Source: Alistipes sp.
GTDB taxonomy: Bacteria > Bacteroidota > Bacteroidia > Bacteroidales > Rikenellaceae
Direction of reading: 5' to 3'
DNA: 11,455 nt
NCBI GenBank assembly: GCA_029051915.1
Contig: JAIDKM010000137.1
Location: 1 to 11,455, forward strand
This document shows, piece after piece, positions 1 to 6,855 of the stretch (position 1 is the first letter of the stretch; each line of letters opens with the position of its first letter). The notes under the pieces were generated by a model. That model had not been told where the DNA came from, ran no database searches, and saw only the letters and a list, made by a program, of their open reading frames with translations. The translations under genes and the position numbers were made by a program.

Positions 1-1
1 G

Positions 2-1948
2 AACAAGTGTGAGGATGGGAACGAATTGCGGCGCCTCGAATACTGCTGGCGTTCCAGCAAGACGATCGTCCATCTGGTCAATTCGGTCTTCCGGGAGGTA
101 TTCCGCAACTCGCTGAGCGAAGATTTGGTGAAGCTCGACATACCGCAAACCGCCGACTATCAAGCACCGGCCGAGCAGGAGTTGCGCCATTGGCATTTCC
201 ATATCGGCCAGTCCGACCGACGTTTCGATGCCATGGCAGCCCAAATCAAGGAGCTGCACACCGCCGAAGGATTGGAGTTCAAAGACATAGCCATACTATG
301 CCACAAAAACGCGGAAGTATCCCGATATGCCGATGCGCTGCATACTGCCGGAATACCCTATCGAGTAACCGACAATGTGAACAGTGGTCGGCAAAATCCG
401 ATTTTCGACTTTCTGACGGCCCTTGTTTCCGTGGCGGCATACAGCGGCAACTCTCTTTCGCAGGCATTGGTCGCCTACTATACGGAACAAGGATATACGG
501 CCGCCAAAATCCTCTCCGAGCGGCTGCGTTACATGGAGTCGGGCGAAGAGGGCAAATGGCTTACCGACGTGAGCCTGTTTCGGAAAATATCGAAACTTTC
601 GAAGATTATCGACAATCAGTCCGTTGCATCGGCCGTCGAAACGTTGCTCGTCGAACTCAATGCCAGTGACTTAATCCGGCGCATCGACCCGAAGGCTGGC
701 GCATACGACTACTGCCAGATTTTCATTGCCGCAGCCCGAAGCTATGAAGAGCAATGCGCCAATCTGGGTCTCGGATGCTCTATGATGGGATTCGTCGACT
801 TCGTGCAACAGCACGGCCTCGGGCAGTCGGGCGACGAAAACGGCGTAACGGTGCTGACCTACCACAAAAGCAAAGGTCTGGAGTGGCGGTGCGTCATTCT
901 CTCGTCGCTGCACGCCGAGCAGGAAGATACGGGCAAGATTTTTTCAGGCGTACAGGTACTTCGCGAAACAGGCCGAGCGACGATTACGCTCTTCCCGGCT
1001 GCGCTGTTTGACTTGTGTACCAATGCGGCAAAAAGTCGGATTTCGGAGAATGATAATTACAAACGGTTGGAATCGGCAACATCCGAGGAATCCAAACGGT
1101 TGATGTATGTCGGCATGACCCGCCCGAAAGAGCTGCTCATTACGACTTCGGCCCAAACGTCGAGAATGCGTTACGACACCCGATGGCTGACGCAGATTAC
1201 GGATGGTGTCGATATGAATGCACTGGAATGCAAGGATGAATACCTGACGTGGTTCGGCAATAAATTTCGGTATACACAAATCGAATATGCGGAATCCACA
1301 GATGATGTTGCCAATTCAAAGAATTCGACCTCATTCAAAGTATTGAAAACTCCTTCCGCACGGCAGACCTATGATTTACGCGACATACAACCCAGTCGGG
1401 AGGCACCGTCGCCCAAGGTGCAAGATGCAGTCCTTGCCGGAACCTTTGCCGAAAGATTGCAAGCCGCCGCCGAGAGCGATGCGACATTGGGCAATTGCCT
1501 GCATCATCTGATGTGTATTTATCGGGACGACGATGCCTTTGCCCGCCAAGCGGCGCAGCTCGCCGAGGAGTATGGAGTCGCTCTCGACGGCACGGCGTTC
1601 ATGGATTTGGCACGTGCATTTTACGCCTGGCTGCAAGAGACTTATGGTGTTTCTTCAGCCGTCGAGCGGGAGGTGCCGTTCCGATTCCGGCGTCAAAACG
1701 GACAGATCGTCCAAGGTGAAATCGATATGATTTACCATACGGATAAAGGCGATGTGCTGATCGATTATAAAACCTATCAAGGCGCTGTCGACAATCTTAC
1801 AAATCCGGATAGTGATTTTTATGCCGGTAAATATAGCGGCCAGATTGCACTTTATGAAGAGGCGATGCTGCGAGCCGGCCATACGGTCAGAGATAGATTG
1901 ATATGCTATCTGTCGCTCGGCAAAATCGTGCAAATGCATTTAGGATAG
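2..1948 (+). CDS. AddA/UvrD-like helicase with C-terminal PD-(D/E)XK nuclease domain (5' partial)
   Basis: The reading frame is open from the first bases of the window, so the true start and the ATP-binding Walker motifs lie to the left. The first visible part (nt 20-90) reads like superfamily-1 motif IV, with a CWRSSKTIV core. Motif V (TYHKSKGLEW) is at about nt 842-898 and motif VI (RLMYVGMTRPKELL) at about nt 1085-1138. The C-terminal third carries a RecB-type nuclease: HH at about nt 1502-1507, GEIDMI at nt 1715-1732, DYKT at nt 1763-1774, and a Q-x3-Y motif at nt 1841-1855. AddA/RecB-family proteins unwind and digest duplex DNA ends for recombination repair; on mobile elements similar proteins serve recombination or defence. 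Base composition is lower in GC than the core genes at the right of the window. A partner gene (AddB-like) would lie outside the window. Domain assignment is strong; whether it is element cargo or resident chromosome is not decided by what is visible. Confidence 0.88.
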   Translation, partial: NKCEDGNELRRLEYCWRSSKTIVHLVNSVFREVFRNSLSEDLVKLDIPQTADYQAPAEQELRHWHFHIGQSDRRFDAMAAQIKELHTAEGLEFKDIAILCHKNAEVSRYADALHTAGIPYRVTDNVNSGRQNPIFDFLTALVSVAAYSGNSLSQALVAYYTEQGYTAAKILSERLRYMESGEEGKWLTDVSLFRKISKLSKIIDNQSVASAVETLLVELNASDLIRRIDPKAGAYDYCQIFIAAARSYEEQCANLGLGCSMMGFVDFVQQHGLGQSGDENGVTVLTYHKSKGLEWRCVILSSLHAEQEDTGKIFSGVQVLRETGRATITLFPAALFDLCTNAAKSRISENDNYKRLESATSEESKRLMYVGMTRPKELLITTSAQTSRMRYDTRWLTQITDGVDMNALECKDEYLTWFGNKFRYTQIEYAESTDDVANSKNSTSFKVLKTPSARQTYDLRDIQPSREAPSPKVQDAVLAGTFAERLQAAAESDATLGNCLHHLMCIYRDDDAFARQAAQLAEEYGVALDGTAFMDLARAFYAWLQETYGVSSAVEREVPFRFRRQNGQIVQGEIDMIYHTDKGDVLIDYKTYQGAVDNLTNPDSDFYAGKYSGQIALYEEAMLRAGHTVRDRLICYLSLGKIVQMHLG

Positions 1949-1951
1949 ACG

Positions 1952-1984
1952 TGCATCACGTGAGCGCTCTCACATGACGTTTAA
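1952..1984. terminator. Small hairpin after the helicase-nuclease gene, possible weak terminator
   Basis: A GTGAG-CGCT-CTCAC stem-loop lies about 20 bp after the helicase stop, followed by only a short T run. It could be a weak terminator or a processing site. The rest of the 142-bp gap before the next gene shows only an A-rich stretch just before that gene's start; no convincing promoter was seen. Confidence 0.3.
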
Positions 1985-2090
1985 GCTGATAAGATCGGAA
2001 AAATGCTGATATTTCCGGATAAAAGCAACGATAGAAACCCACCAATCTACCGAGAAACGGAAAACATTTGTACCATAACAATATACAAAA

Positions 2091-3062
2091 ATGAAATTCA
2101 AGGAATTATTACAAAAAGTGTCATTCGATGACATCGTTCCGCATATTTCTCGTTTGGATAAGAATCCGTGGGACAGAGAGAAATACCTTATACCGTACTA
2201 TAAAGAAACTTACGACATCCTGCAACATATGCAGGCGGAGGAGACGGACAAGCAGATTCGGTTCTATATGGATTACGATAATGCACATTACGGTGAAGAG
2301 CCTCGTGTCGAGATGTATCTCTATGAGGACGATTTCGAAAGCGATTATTGGCCGACCAATTTGGGCAAAGAAATTGTGCTGGGCGAAGATGTCGAGTTGT
2401 CCGACGAAGAGATTGCGGCTCTCTGTCTGTTTCATATTACTATGTATGGCTTCAGTCCCGAAGAAACGAAGAAAAGAGAGCCTGAACCGCTCAACAGCTA
2501 TGAAGAACAAGCCCTCGCATTGCGGGAAAAACAATGGGTGAACTATACGCGGATCAAGAGAGAAGAAAATGACTTGGTATACCGCCCGGAAGTATGGAAA
2601 ATGAAAGACATGCGTATGAGTCACCGCAACCGCATGAAACGGATGCGCGACCATCGGCAAGATATGCGCATCGAGCAACTGAAACGTATGGGGCAAGCCG
2701 AACGGGCAATCGAACGGATACTTTCGACTACCCGGACGCTTTCACGCGAACAATTGGCCTATTTGTTCAATACGCAGCTGATTCAGCGAGATGTTTTTCA
2801 GTCGCGGACATACGACCACACGCGGCGCATGGATTATCTGTGGGAGATTCTGACCAAATATACCGCACCGGACGATAGGCCCTATACGCACACGGTTATA
2901 GTCCTTTCGACCGCACCCAACTATCCGCTGACTGCAACAGAACAACAAATGTTTGAACGTATCATTGCCCAATTCGCCGAAAAAACCGAGGTTCGGTCTG
3001 CTGTTGGTGTAAAAGCCGATTTAGACGATGAGGCAGAATTATTTATTATCAAAAGTTATTGA
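2091..3062 (+). CDS. Uncharacterised 323-residue protein, Bacteroidetes accessory family (possibly DUF6557-like)
   Basis: The start is well placed: the ATG follows an A-rich, Shine-Dalgarno-free leader typical of Bacteroidetes. No signal peptide, membrane segment or enzyme motif is visible. The N-terminal half (1-130) is acidic and rich in aromatics, with a pattern of KFKELLQKVSFDDIVPHI and later LGKEIVLGEDVELSDEEIAALCL. Residues 165-215 are strikingly basic and methionine-rich (MKDMRMSHRNRMKRMRDHRQ), suggesting a helical nucleic-acid-contacting segment. The C-terminal 110 residues look globular, with a REQLAYLF helix. From memory the N-terminus resembles the uncharacterised DUF6557 family, but this was not checked. 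The gene follows the helicase-nuclease on the same strand after 142 bp and converges on the DnaB-like gene. Function is unknown. Confidence 0.85.
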   Translation: MKFKELLQKVSFDDIVPHISRLDKNPWDREKYLIPYYKETYDILQHMQAEETDKQIRFYMDYDNAHYGEEPRVEMYLYEDDFESDYWPTNLGKEIVLGEDVELSDEEIAALCLFHITMYGFSPEETKKREPEPLNSYEEQALALREKQWVNYTRIKREENDLVYRPEVWKMKDMRMSHRNRMKRMRDHRQDMRIEQLKRMGQAERAIERILSTTRTLSREQLAYLFNTQLIQRDVFQSRTYDHTRRMDYLWEILTKYTAPDDRPYTHTVIVLSTAPNYPLTATEQQMFERIIAQFAEKTEVRSAVGVKADLDDEAELFIIKSY

Positions 3063-3133
3063 TGGCGGACTGATGGTGTTTTCGGTTACCGTCTATGGAT
3101 TCGAGCAAAAAACGTGTTGATATTACACCTGTA

Positions 3134-3166
3134 AAATCAGGCGCCTATATTATAAGCACCTGATTT
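3134..3166. terminator. Bidirectional terminator between convergent genes
   Basis: Arms AAATCAGGCGC (3134-3144) and GCACCTGATTT (3156-3166) pair over 11 positions with one C-A mismatch and an 11-nt loop. AT-rich flanks on both sides give a T-rich exit on either strand. It sits between a plus-strand gene ending at 3062 and a minus-strand gene ending at 3205, as expected for a shared terminator. Confidence 0.7.
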
Positions 3167-3204
3167 ATTACACATAATGGATTGCCTACATTCGATCTGT
3201 GCCG

Positions 3205-4593
3205 TTAATAGTGCGGATTCTTATTGAGGTTTTGTCTATAATCGCCAAGTTTTGTCAAACTTGGATTGTGCGAAAAGAGCACCATACCCGTGGCGCCGTC
3301 TCGTTGTTTGGCAATAGATAGTATGCCGGCACCTTTTGTACTTATTTCGCCTTGCGATAGTGTCTTTATCGTTTCCTGCTTATAATAGGCAGGACGATAA
3401 ATAAAACCTACCACATCAGCATCCTGCTCGATAGCTCCGGATTCTCGCAAATCAGATAGCAGCGGCATTTTGTCGACCCGCTCCTCAACACGACGAGAGA
3501 GTTGCGATAGCAGGATAACCGGGACACCCAACTCTTTAGCTATTATTTTAGCTTGCCGTGAAGCATTTGCGATCTCCTGCTCACGGTTGCTGTTTTTGCG
3601 GTCGGTAGCAGTATCTGCCAACTGAAGATAATCGACTATCACCATTCCACACTTGCCACGCTTTTGCATAAGCTTGGAACGAACCTTTATGTAGCGCATC
3701 GAAACAGTCGGATTGTCGTCGATGTATATGGGTAGTCCCTGCAGTATGGCCGAAGCCTCTTCGAGCTGTTTCCATTCGTTGCTTTCAAGTTCGCCACGGC
3801 GAAAACGGTCGGGGTCGATCGAAGTCTCAGACAAGAGTAATCGGTCGGCCAACGAAACATCGGCCATTTCGAGCGAATAAATGCAAACCGGCACACCAAA
3901 CAGAGCTGCCGATTTGGCCAGATGCAACATGAAAGCCGTCTTGCCCATCGCCGGGCGGGCTGCGATCACGATAAGCTGCGACGAATGCCATCCACCCGTC
4001 AGACGGTCTAATTCGGACAAACCGGTGGGAATTCCCGGAAATTGTCCCGATTGGCGCAGAGAACAGCGATTCTCGGCATGTTTTAAGGCCGTTTCTACAA
4101 TCTTTGCCACCGGCTTTGCCGTGGTACCGCCAGCAGCTACATCGGTACATTGATCCGCTAATTGGGAGAAAGTGTCGAGCGCCTCGGCTAAATCAGTGCC
4201 TTGATCGGAAGCCATGCCGGAAATCCGGAGTGAGGCCTCAATCATTTTGCGCCGAATATAATGCTCTTTAACAATTAAGGCATGTTTCATTGCATGGGCG
4301 CCGCTGCCTACCTTTTGCGTATAGCCGGACAACAAAACGGCGATTTTGGATTGTTTCAATGCCTCGACTGTCTTACAGCGATTGACCACGGTATAAAAGT
4401 CGATTTGCTCGTTGGCGTCGTACATGTCCTGCATCACCCTATAAATTGCGATATTGGTCGGGTCGCTGAAATGTTCAGGCTCAAGAATCGAGGCGATTTG
4501 TGTCATCATTTCGGCCTCGTTAAGCAAAGCTCCGAGGACAGCAGCTTCCAGTTCGAGGGTTTTCGGCAAAGACTGTTCATCATGATGTATCAT
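3205..4593 (-). CDS. dnaB: DnaB-like replicative helicase (element-encoded)
   Basis: This is a complete 462-residue RecA-fold hexameric helicase, a usual length for DnaB. An N-terminal DnaB domain (about 10-110, with LELEAAVLGALL) is followed by the C-terminal ATPase. The ATPase shows Walker A ARPAMGKT at 212-219, SLEM at 240-243, Walker B VIVDYLQL around D321, the LLSQLSRRVE motif at 361-370 and the DLRESGAIEQDAD motif at 381-393. The arginine-finger region KQRDGATG is at 429-436. It would unwind DNA ahead of the replication fork at an element origin. The ATG overlaps the stop of the upstream replication-organiser gene by 4 bp (ATGA), so the two are probably translationally coupled. Its position in a mobile-element replication cluster argues that it is not the housekeeping copy; an alternative is host helicase supplementation or hijacking. 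Confidence 0.95.
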   Translation of the reverse strand: MIHHDEQSLPKTLELEAAVLGALLNEAEMMTQIASILEPEHFSDPTNIAIYRVMQDMYDANEQIDFYTVVNRCKTVEALKQSKIAVLLSGYTQKVGSGAHAMKHALIVKEHYIRRKMIEASLRISGMASDQGTDLAEALDTFSQLADQCTDVAAGGTTAKPVAKIVETALKHAENRCSLRQSGQFPGIPTGLSELDRLTGGWHSSQLIVIAARPAMGKTAFMLHLAKSAALFGVPVCIYSLEMADVSLADRLLLSETSIDPDRFRRGELESNEWKQLEEASAILQGLPIYIDDNPTVSMRYIKVRSKLMQKRGKCGMVIVDYLQLADTATDRKNSNREQEIANASRQAKIIAKELGVPVILLSQLSRRVEERVDKMPLLSDLRESGAIEQDADVVGFIYRPAYYKQETIKTLSQGEISTKGAGILSIAKQRDGATGMVLFSHNPSLTKLGDYRQNLNKNPHY

Positions 4594-5315
4594 ACGGGGA
4601 TCGTATTTTGTTCGTTTTCAGTTTTTGTAGCAGTACCTTTTCGATTCCAGTTCCGAATAACGGCCTGCCAATCTTTCATTTTACTTTTACCAATCATCCA
4701 ACCGTTTGCCGTATAATAGTCGATGAATTGTTCCGGATCAACAGAAGTATAGCCGTTGCTACGGATATACTCTACAACATCAGTAAGAGAAGGTGGGAAA
4801 AAATCAATAGCCTTTCTTTCTACATTATCTTTCTTATATACTTTACTTTCATTTACTTTACTTGTTATATCATCGCTATCGCATTGTGATAACGGTGCTA
4901 TAACATTGTTTCCTTTCCACCGTCGAGCCATGCCTAATCTGCCTGCCTCCGAACGTCTTATACGCTTCTCTTCGAGTATTTGCATTCGTCGGCTCAAACT
5001 ATCCGAAAAGAAGATTTTATCCTCTTTGATTGCAAACAAATCATACGCGCAAACTACCGTTTTGACTTTCTCGTATGTAGTATTATACCGACGCGCAAGA
5101 GCAGGCAGCAGTGCAAGCGGATAGGTATAGTCCGGTTGTTCTCGTAATACCTCTATGAGCATCCAATAGATACCGTAACCTTCCATGCCCAACTGCTCGA
5201 TCAACAGCACGCATTTTGGATCGTCCTTGGCATTTGAATCATGCGGAAAATAGTAAGCATCCTTCGTTGATGATAGTCTGCCCTTTTGGCAGTGCTTTGC
5301 GAAATCTACTTTCAT
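4590..5315 (-). CDS. Phage-type replisome organiser (Lin1244/Lin1753-like, DUF4373)
   Basis: The 241-residue product has the N-terminal domain known from phage and ICE replication proteins (about 18-115). Key patterns are DDPKCVLLIEQLGMEGYGIY, then a winged-helix-like LPALARRY stretch and FSDSLSRRMQ. A basic linker (RRSEAGRLGMARRWKG) follows. The C-terminal part (173-225) is a helical region with PSLTDVVEYI, a GWMIGK turn and a DWQAVIRNWNRK ending, typical of proteins that bring the helicase to an origin. It presumably binds the element origin and recruits the adjacent DnaB-like helicase. It overlaps the helix-turn-helix gene upstream and the helicase gene downstream by 4 bp each (ATGA). The segment between the two domains (135-170) is low-complexity and visibly AT-rich in DNA, probably a flexible linker. 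Confidence 0.87.
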   Translation of the reverse strand: MKVDFAKHCQKGRLSSTKDAYYFPHDSNAKDDPKCVLLIEQLGMEGYGIYWMLIEVLREQPDYTYPLALLPALARRYNTTYEKVKTVVCAYDLFAIKEDKIFFSDSLSRRMQILEEKRIRRSEAGRLGMARRWKGNNVIAPLSQCDSDDITSKVNESKVYKKDNVERKAIDFFPPSLTDVVEYIRSNGYTSVDPEQFIDYYTANGWMIGKSKMKDWQAVIRNWNRKGTATKTENEQNTIPV

Positions 5316-5620
5316 AACTTTCCATTGTTAAGCATTCGGCGAACGTCCGACATGCGGTAGCGGCGCTTCCCGCCAATTTCGATAGGCACGAGCAGACCAC
5401 GTTTGGCCCAGCGATGCAGGGTCGAAAGATCGACGTCCAAGATTTCCGCTACTTTCTGACGGCTGGGATAGGTTTCGGTTGCACTGTCGGTAATCAGTTG
5501 CTCCAGCTGCTCTTTTGTTTTGGCCACAAGGGCTTCGTTCGCCTCGATCAGATCGCCGACCTTGACCGAGATAATGGCTTCGGGACAAACCTTTGCCAGT
5601 TCGATTAAATTTGCCTCCAT
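5312..5620 (-). CDS. Small helix-turn-helix protein, candidate excisionase or regulator
   Basis: The 102-residue product has an N-terminal helical segment (about 22-48, possibly a coiled coil: LIEANEALVAKTKEQLEQL) and a C-terminal MerR/excisionase-type helix-turn-helix. The DNA-binding part runs from about 51 to 97: YPSRQKVAEILDV, STLHRWAKRGLL, then a GGKRRYR wing. Proteins of this shape encoded near an integrase in Bacteroidales elements often act as recombination directionality factors, as regulators, or as both. It is the first gene of the replication cluster and overlaps the organiser gene by 4 bp. A possible promoter and an inverted repeat lie upstream. The helix-turn-helix call is firm; the excisionase role is inferred from context. 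Confidence 0.85.
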   Translation of the reverse strand: MEANLIELAKVCPEAIISVKVGDLIEANEALVAKTKEQLEQLITDSATETYPSRQKVAEILDVDLSTLHRWAKRGLLVPIEIGGKRRYRMSDVRRMLNNGKL

Positions 5621-5724
5621 AGTTGTTTGTGATTATGGAGTTCCGCCCGTCCGCTGCATCTTACGGAATACAGGTTGTTCGGCGGCACCAACGAAAGCCG
5701 TAAGTCTTTCCGTTATCGGTATTG

Positions 5725-5755
5725 CAAAGGTTGGTAGGAAATGGCCCGAAAACAA
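5725..5755 (-). promoter_or_regulatory. Possible promoter for the HTH / replication-organiser / DnaB cluster
   Basis: On the minus strand TTGT (5752-5755) lies 19 bp before AACCTTTG (5725-5732). This is close to the Bacteroidetes consensus TTTG-N19-21-TAnnTTTG. It lies about 105 bp before the helix-turn-helix start. One base of each element deviates, so this is a candidate only. Confidence 0.4.
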
Positions 5756-5756
5756 T

Positions 5757-5789
5757 ATGGGATGAATGGTATAATCCCATTCACCCCAT
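5757..5789. repeat. Inverted repeat in the control region between the 335-residue gene and the HTH gene
   Basis: ATGGGATGAATGG (5757-5769) and CCATTCACCCCAT (5777-5789) are inverted copies that agree at 12 of 13 positions, around a short AT-rich centre. It could be an operator or an excisionase/replication-protein site next to the possible promoter. It could also be the terminator of the integrase transcript, although no T run follows. An 11-bp word, ATAATCCCATT, that covers part of the right arm (5771-5781) occurs again at 5825-5835. Confidence 0.6.
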
Positions 5790-5845
5790 TACAAAGGCTA
5801 TATACTACTACTTTTACATTGCAAATAATCCCATTAAAGCATCCA

Positions 5846-6853
5846 TCAAGCACTGACAATATTGTCTATTTCCGTTTTATACTCGCAATTCGAGGATCGA
5901 GTGATTGTTGAAGCTGATAATGAAATTCCAAATATTTCCGCAATTCTATTTCTGCAATCCGAAGTTTGGTCTACATTATACTTGACAAATTTTTCAAGGA
6001 AATAGACAAGGCTGCTTTTGCTTATATCGTTTTTTCGCTTCTTTCCTTTCTTTATCCATTCTATTTTATTGCTCATTGGTGTACCTTGTCCTGTCATTCG
6101 ATAATAGAACGTACTAATGTCTGTGTCGTTAGAAACAAACCCTTGCTCTTGTAGGGCTTTCAATATCCGCTGTATTTCTTCATAGGATTTCTTAACAGAG
6201 AAATGTGCGACTTTTGAAATGAAGGTATGATCTGCTTTTGTCAATCTACCCAATACACTCCGCTCTGCCTTTAATTGCCGGATATATTCTTCAAAAGATA
6301 TTTTACATTTATCTAAATCTAATTGCATATCAAAGAAATCGCGAAAATCCGTCCGTCGTCCATTGCGCAGGAAATCATCCCACCGACTATCTTCAAATAG
6401 GACATCATTCTTATCTGAGCAATCTCTTAATAGATAAGAGAATTTTACCACATCACATTGTTTTGACCAATTCTCCTCTGGCAATTTAAGACTTTCATAA
6501 TGTGCTTGCCAAACAGGGGCAACGTTTTCTTCAATAGTTCTCTCCCCACTTTCTCCTCCTTTTATATGCCATTCTTTTGTAAGGATTTTACGCTCTTTGT
6601 CGTAGGATATTATTCGATTACAACATATTTGTACCACCGTATGGAAAAGGTCATTGAATACATTAACCAACCTGCTTACCTTACGTTTTCTATATTCATG
6701 ATGCACCTCACTTTGAAGTTTATCATTAAGCAATCGAAGAGCTGCTATAAAATCAAACCATTTATATTCTCCTTTTTGTTTGGCTTCTGATAAAATAATA
6801 AGCTCCTCATCGATCCGAGCGAACAGATCATCAATTTTAATCTCTTGTGTCAT
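5846..6853 (-). CDS. Unknown 335-residue protein cotranscribed with the integrase
   Basis: I do not recognise this family with confidence. The ATG lies 2 bp after the integrase stop, so it is very likely on the integrase transcript. The protein is soluble and charged, with no signal peptide or membrane segment. It has a helical N-terminus (1-85) and a basic patch at 52-62 (HEYRKRKVSRL). A possible winged-helix stretch lies at 205-240 (LTKADHTFISKVAHF, then SYEEIQRILKALQEQGF). The tail (262-335) has NKIEWIKKG, SLVYFLEKF and RIAEIFGISLSASTI, a pattern recalling C-termini of RteC-like or other uncharacterised Bacteroidales element proteins. The DNA is much more AT-rich than both neighbours: 20 G/C in 6601-6660 against 35 in 7261-7320 of the integrase. 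That suggests a separate origin. Possible roles are element regulation, immunity or accessory cargo; none is shown by motifs. Confidence 0.85.
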   Translation of the reverse strand: MTQEIKIDDLFARIDEELIILSEAKQKGEYKWFDFIAALRLLNDKLQSEVHHEYRKRKVSRLVNVFNDLFHTVVQICCNRIISYDKERKILTKEWHIKGGESGERTIEENVAPVWQAHYESLKLPEENWSKQCDVVKFSYLLRDCSDKNDVLFEDSRWDDFLRNGRRTDFRDFFDMQLDLDKCKISFEEYIRQLKAERSVLGRLTKADHTFISKVAHFSVKKSYEEIQRILKALQEQGFVSNDTDISTFYYRMTGQGTPMSNKIEWIKKGKKRKNDISKSSLVYFLEKFVKYNVDQTSDCRNRIAEIFGISLSASTITRSSNCEYKTEIDNIVSA

Positions 6854-6855
6854 AT

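Noticed and set aside
1949..2090. AACATTTG near 2063-2070 as promoter of the 323-residue gene
   Set aside because: One mismatch in the -7 element and no -33 element at the right distance.
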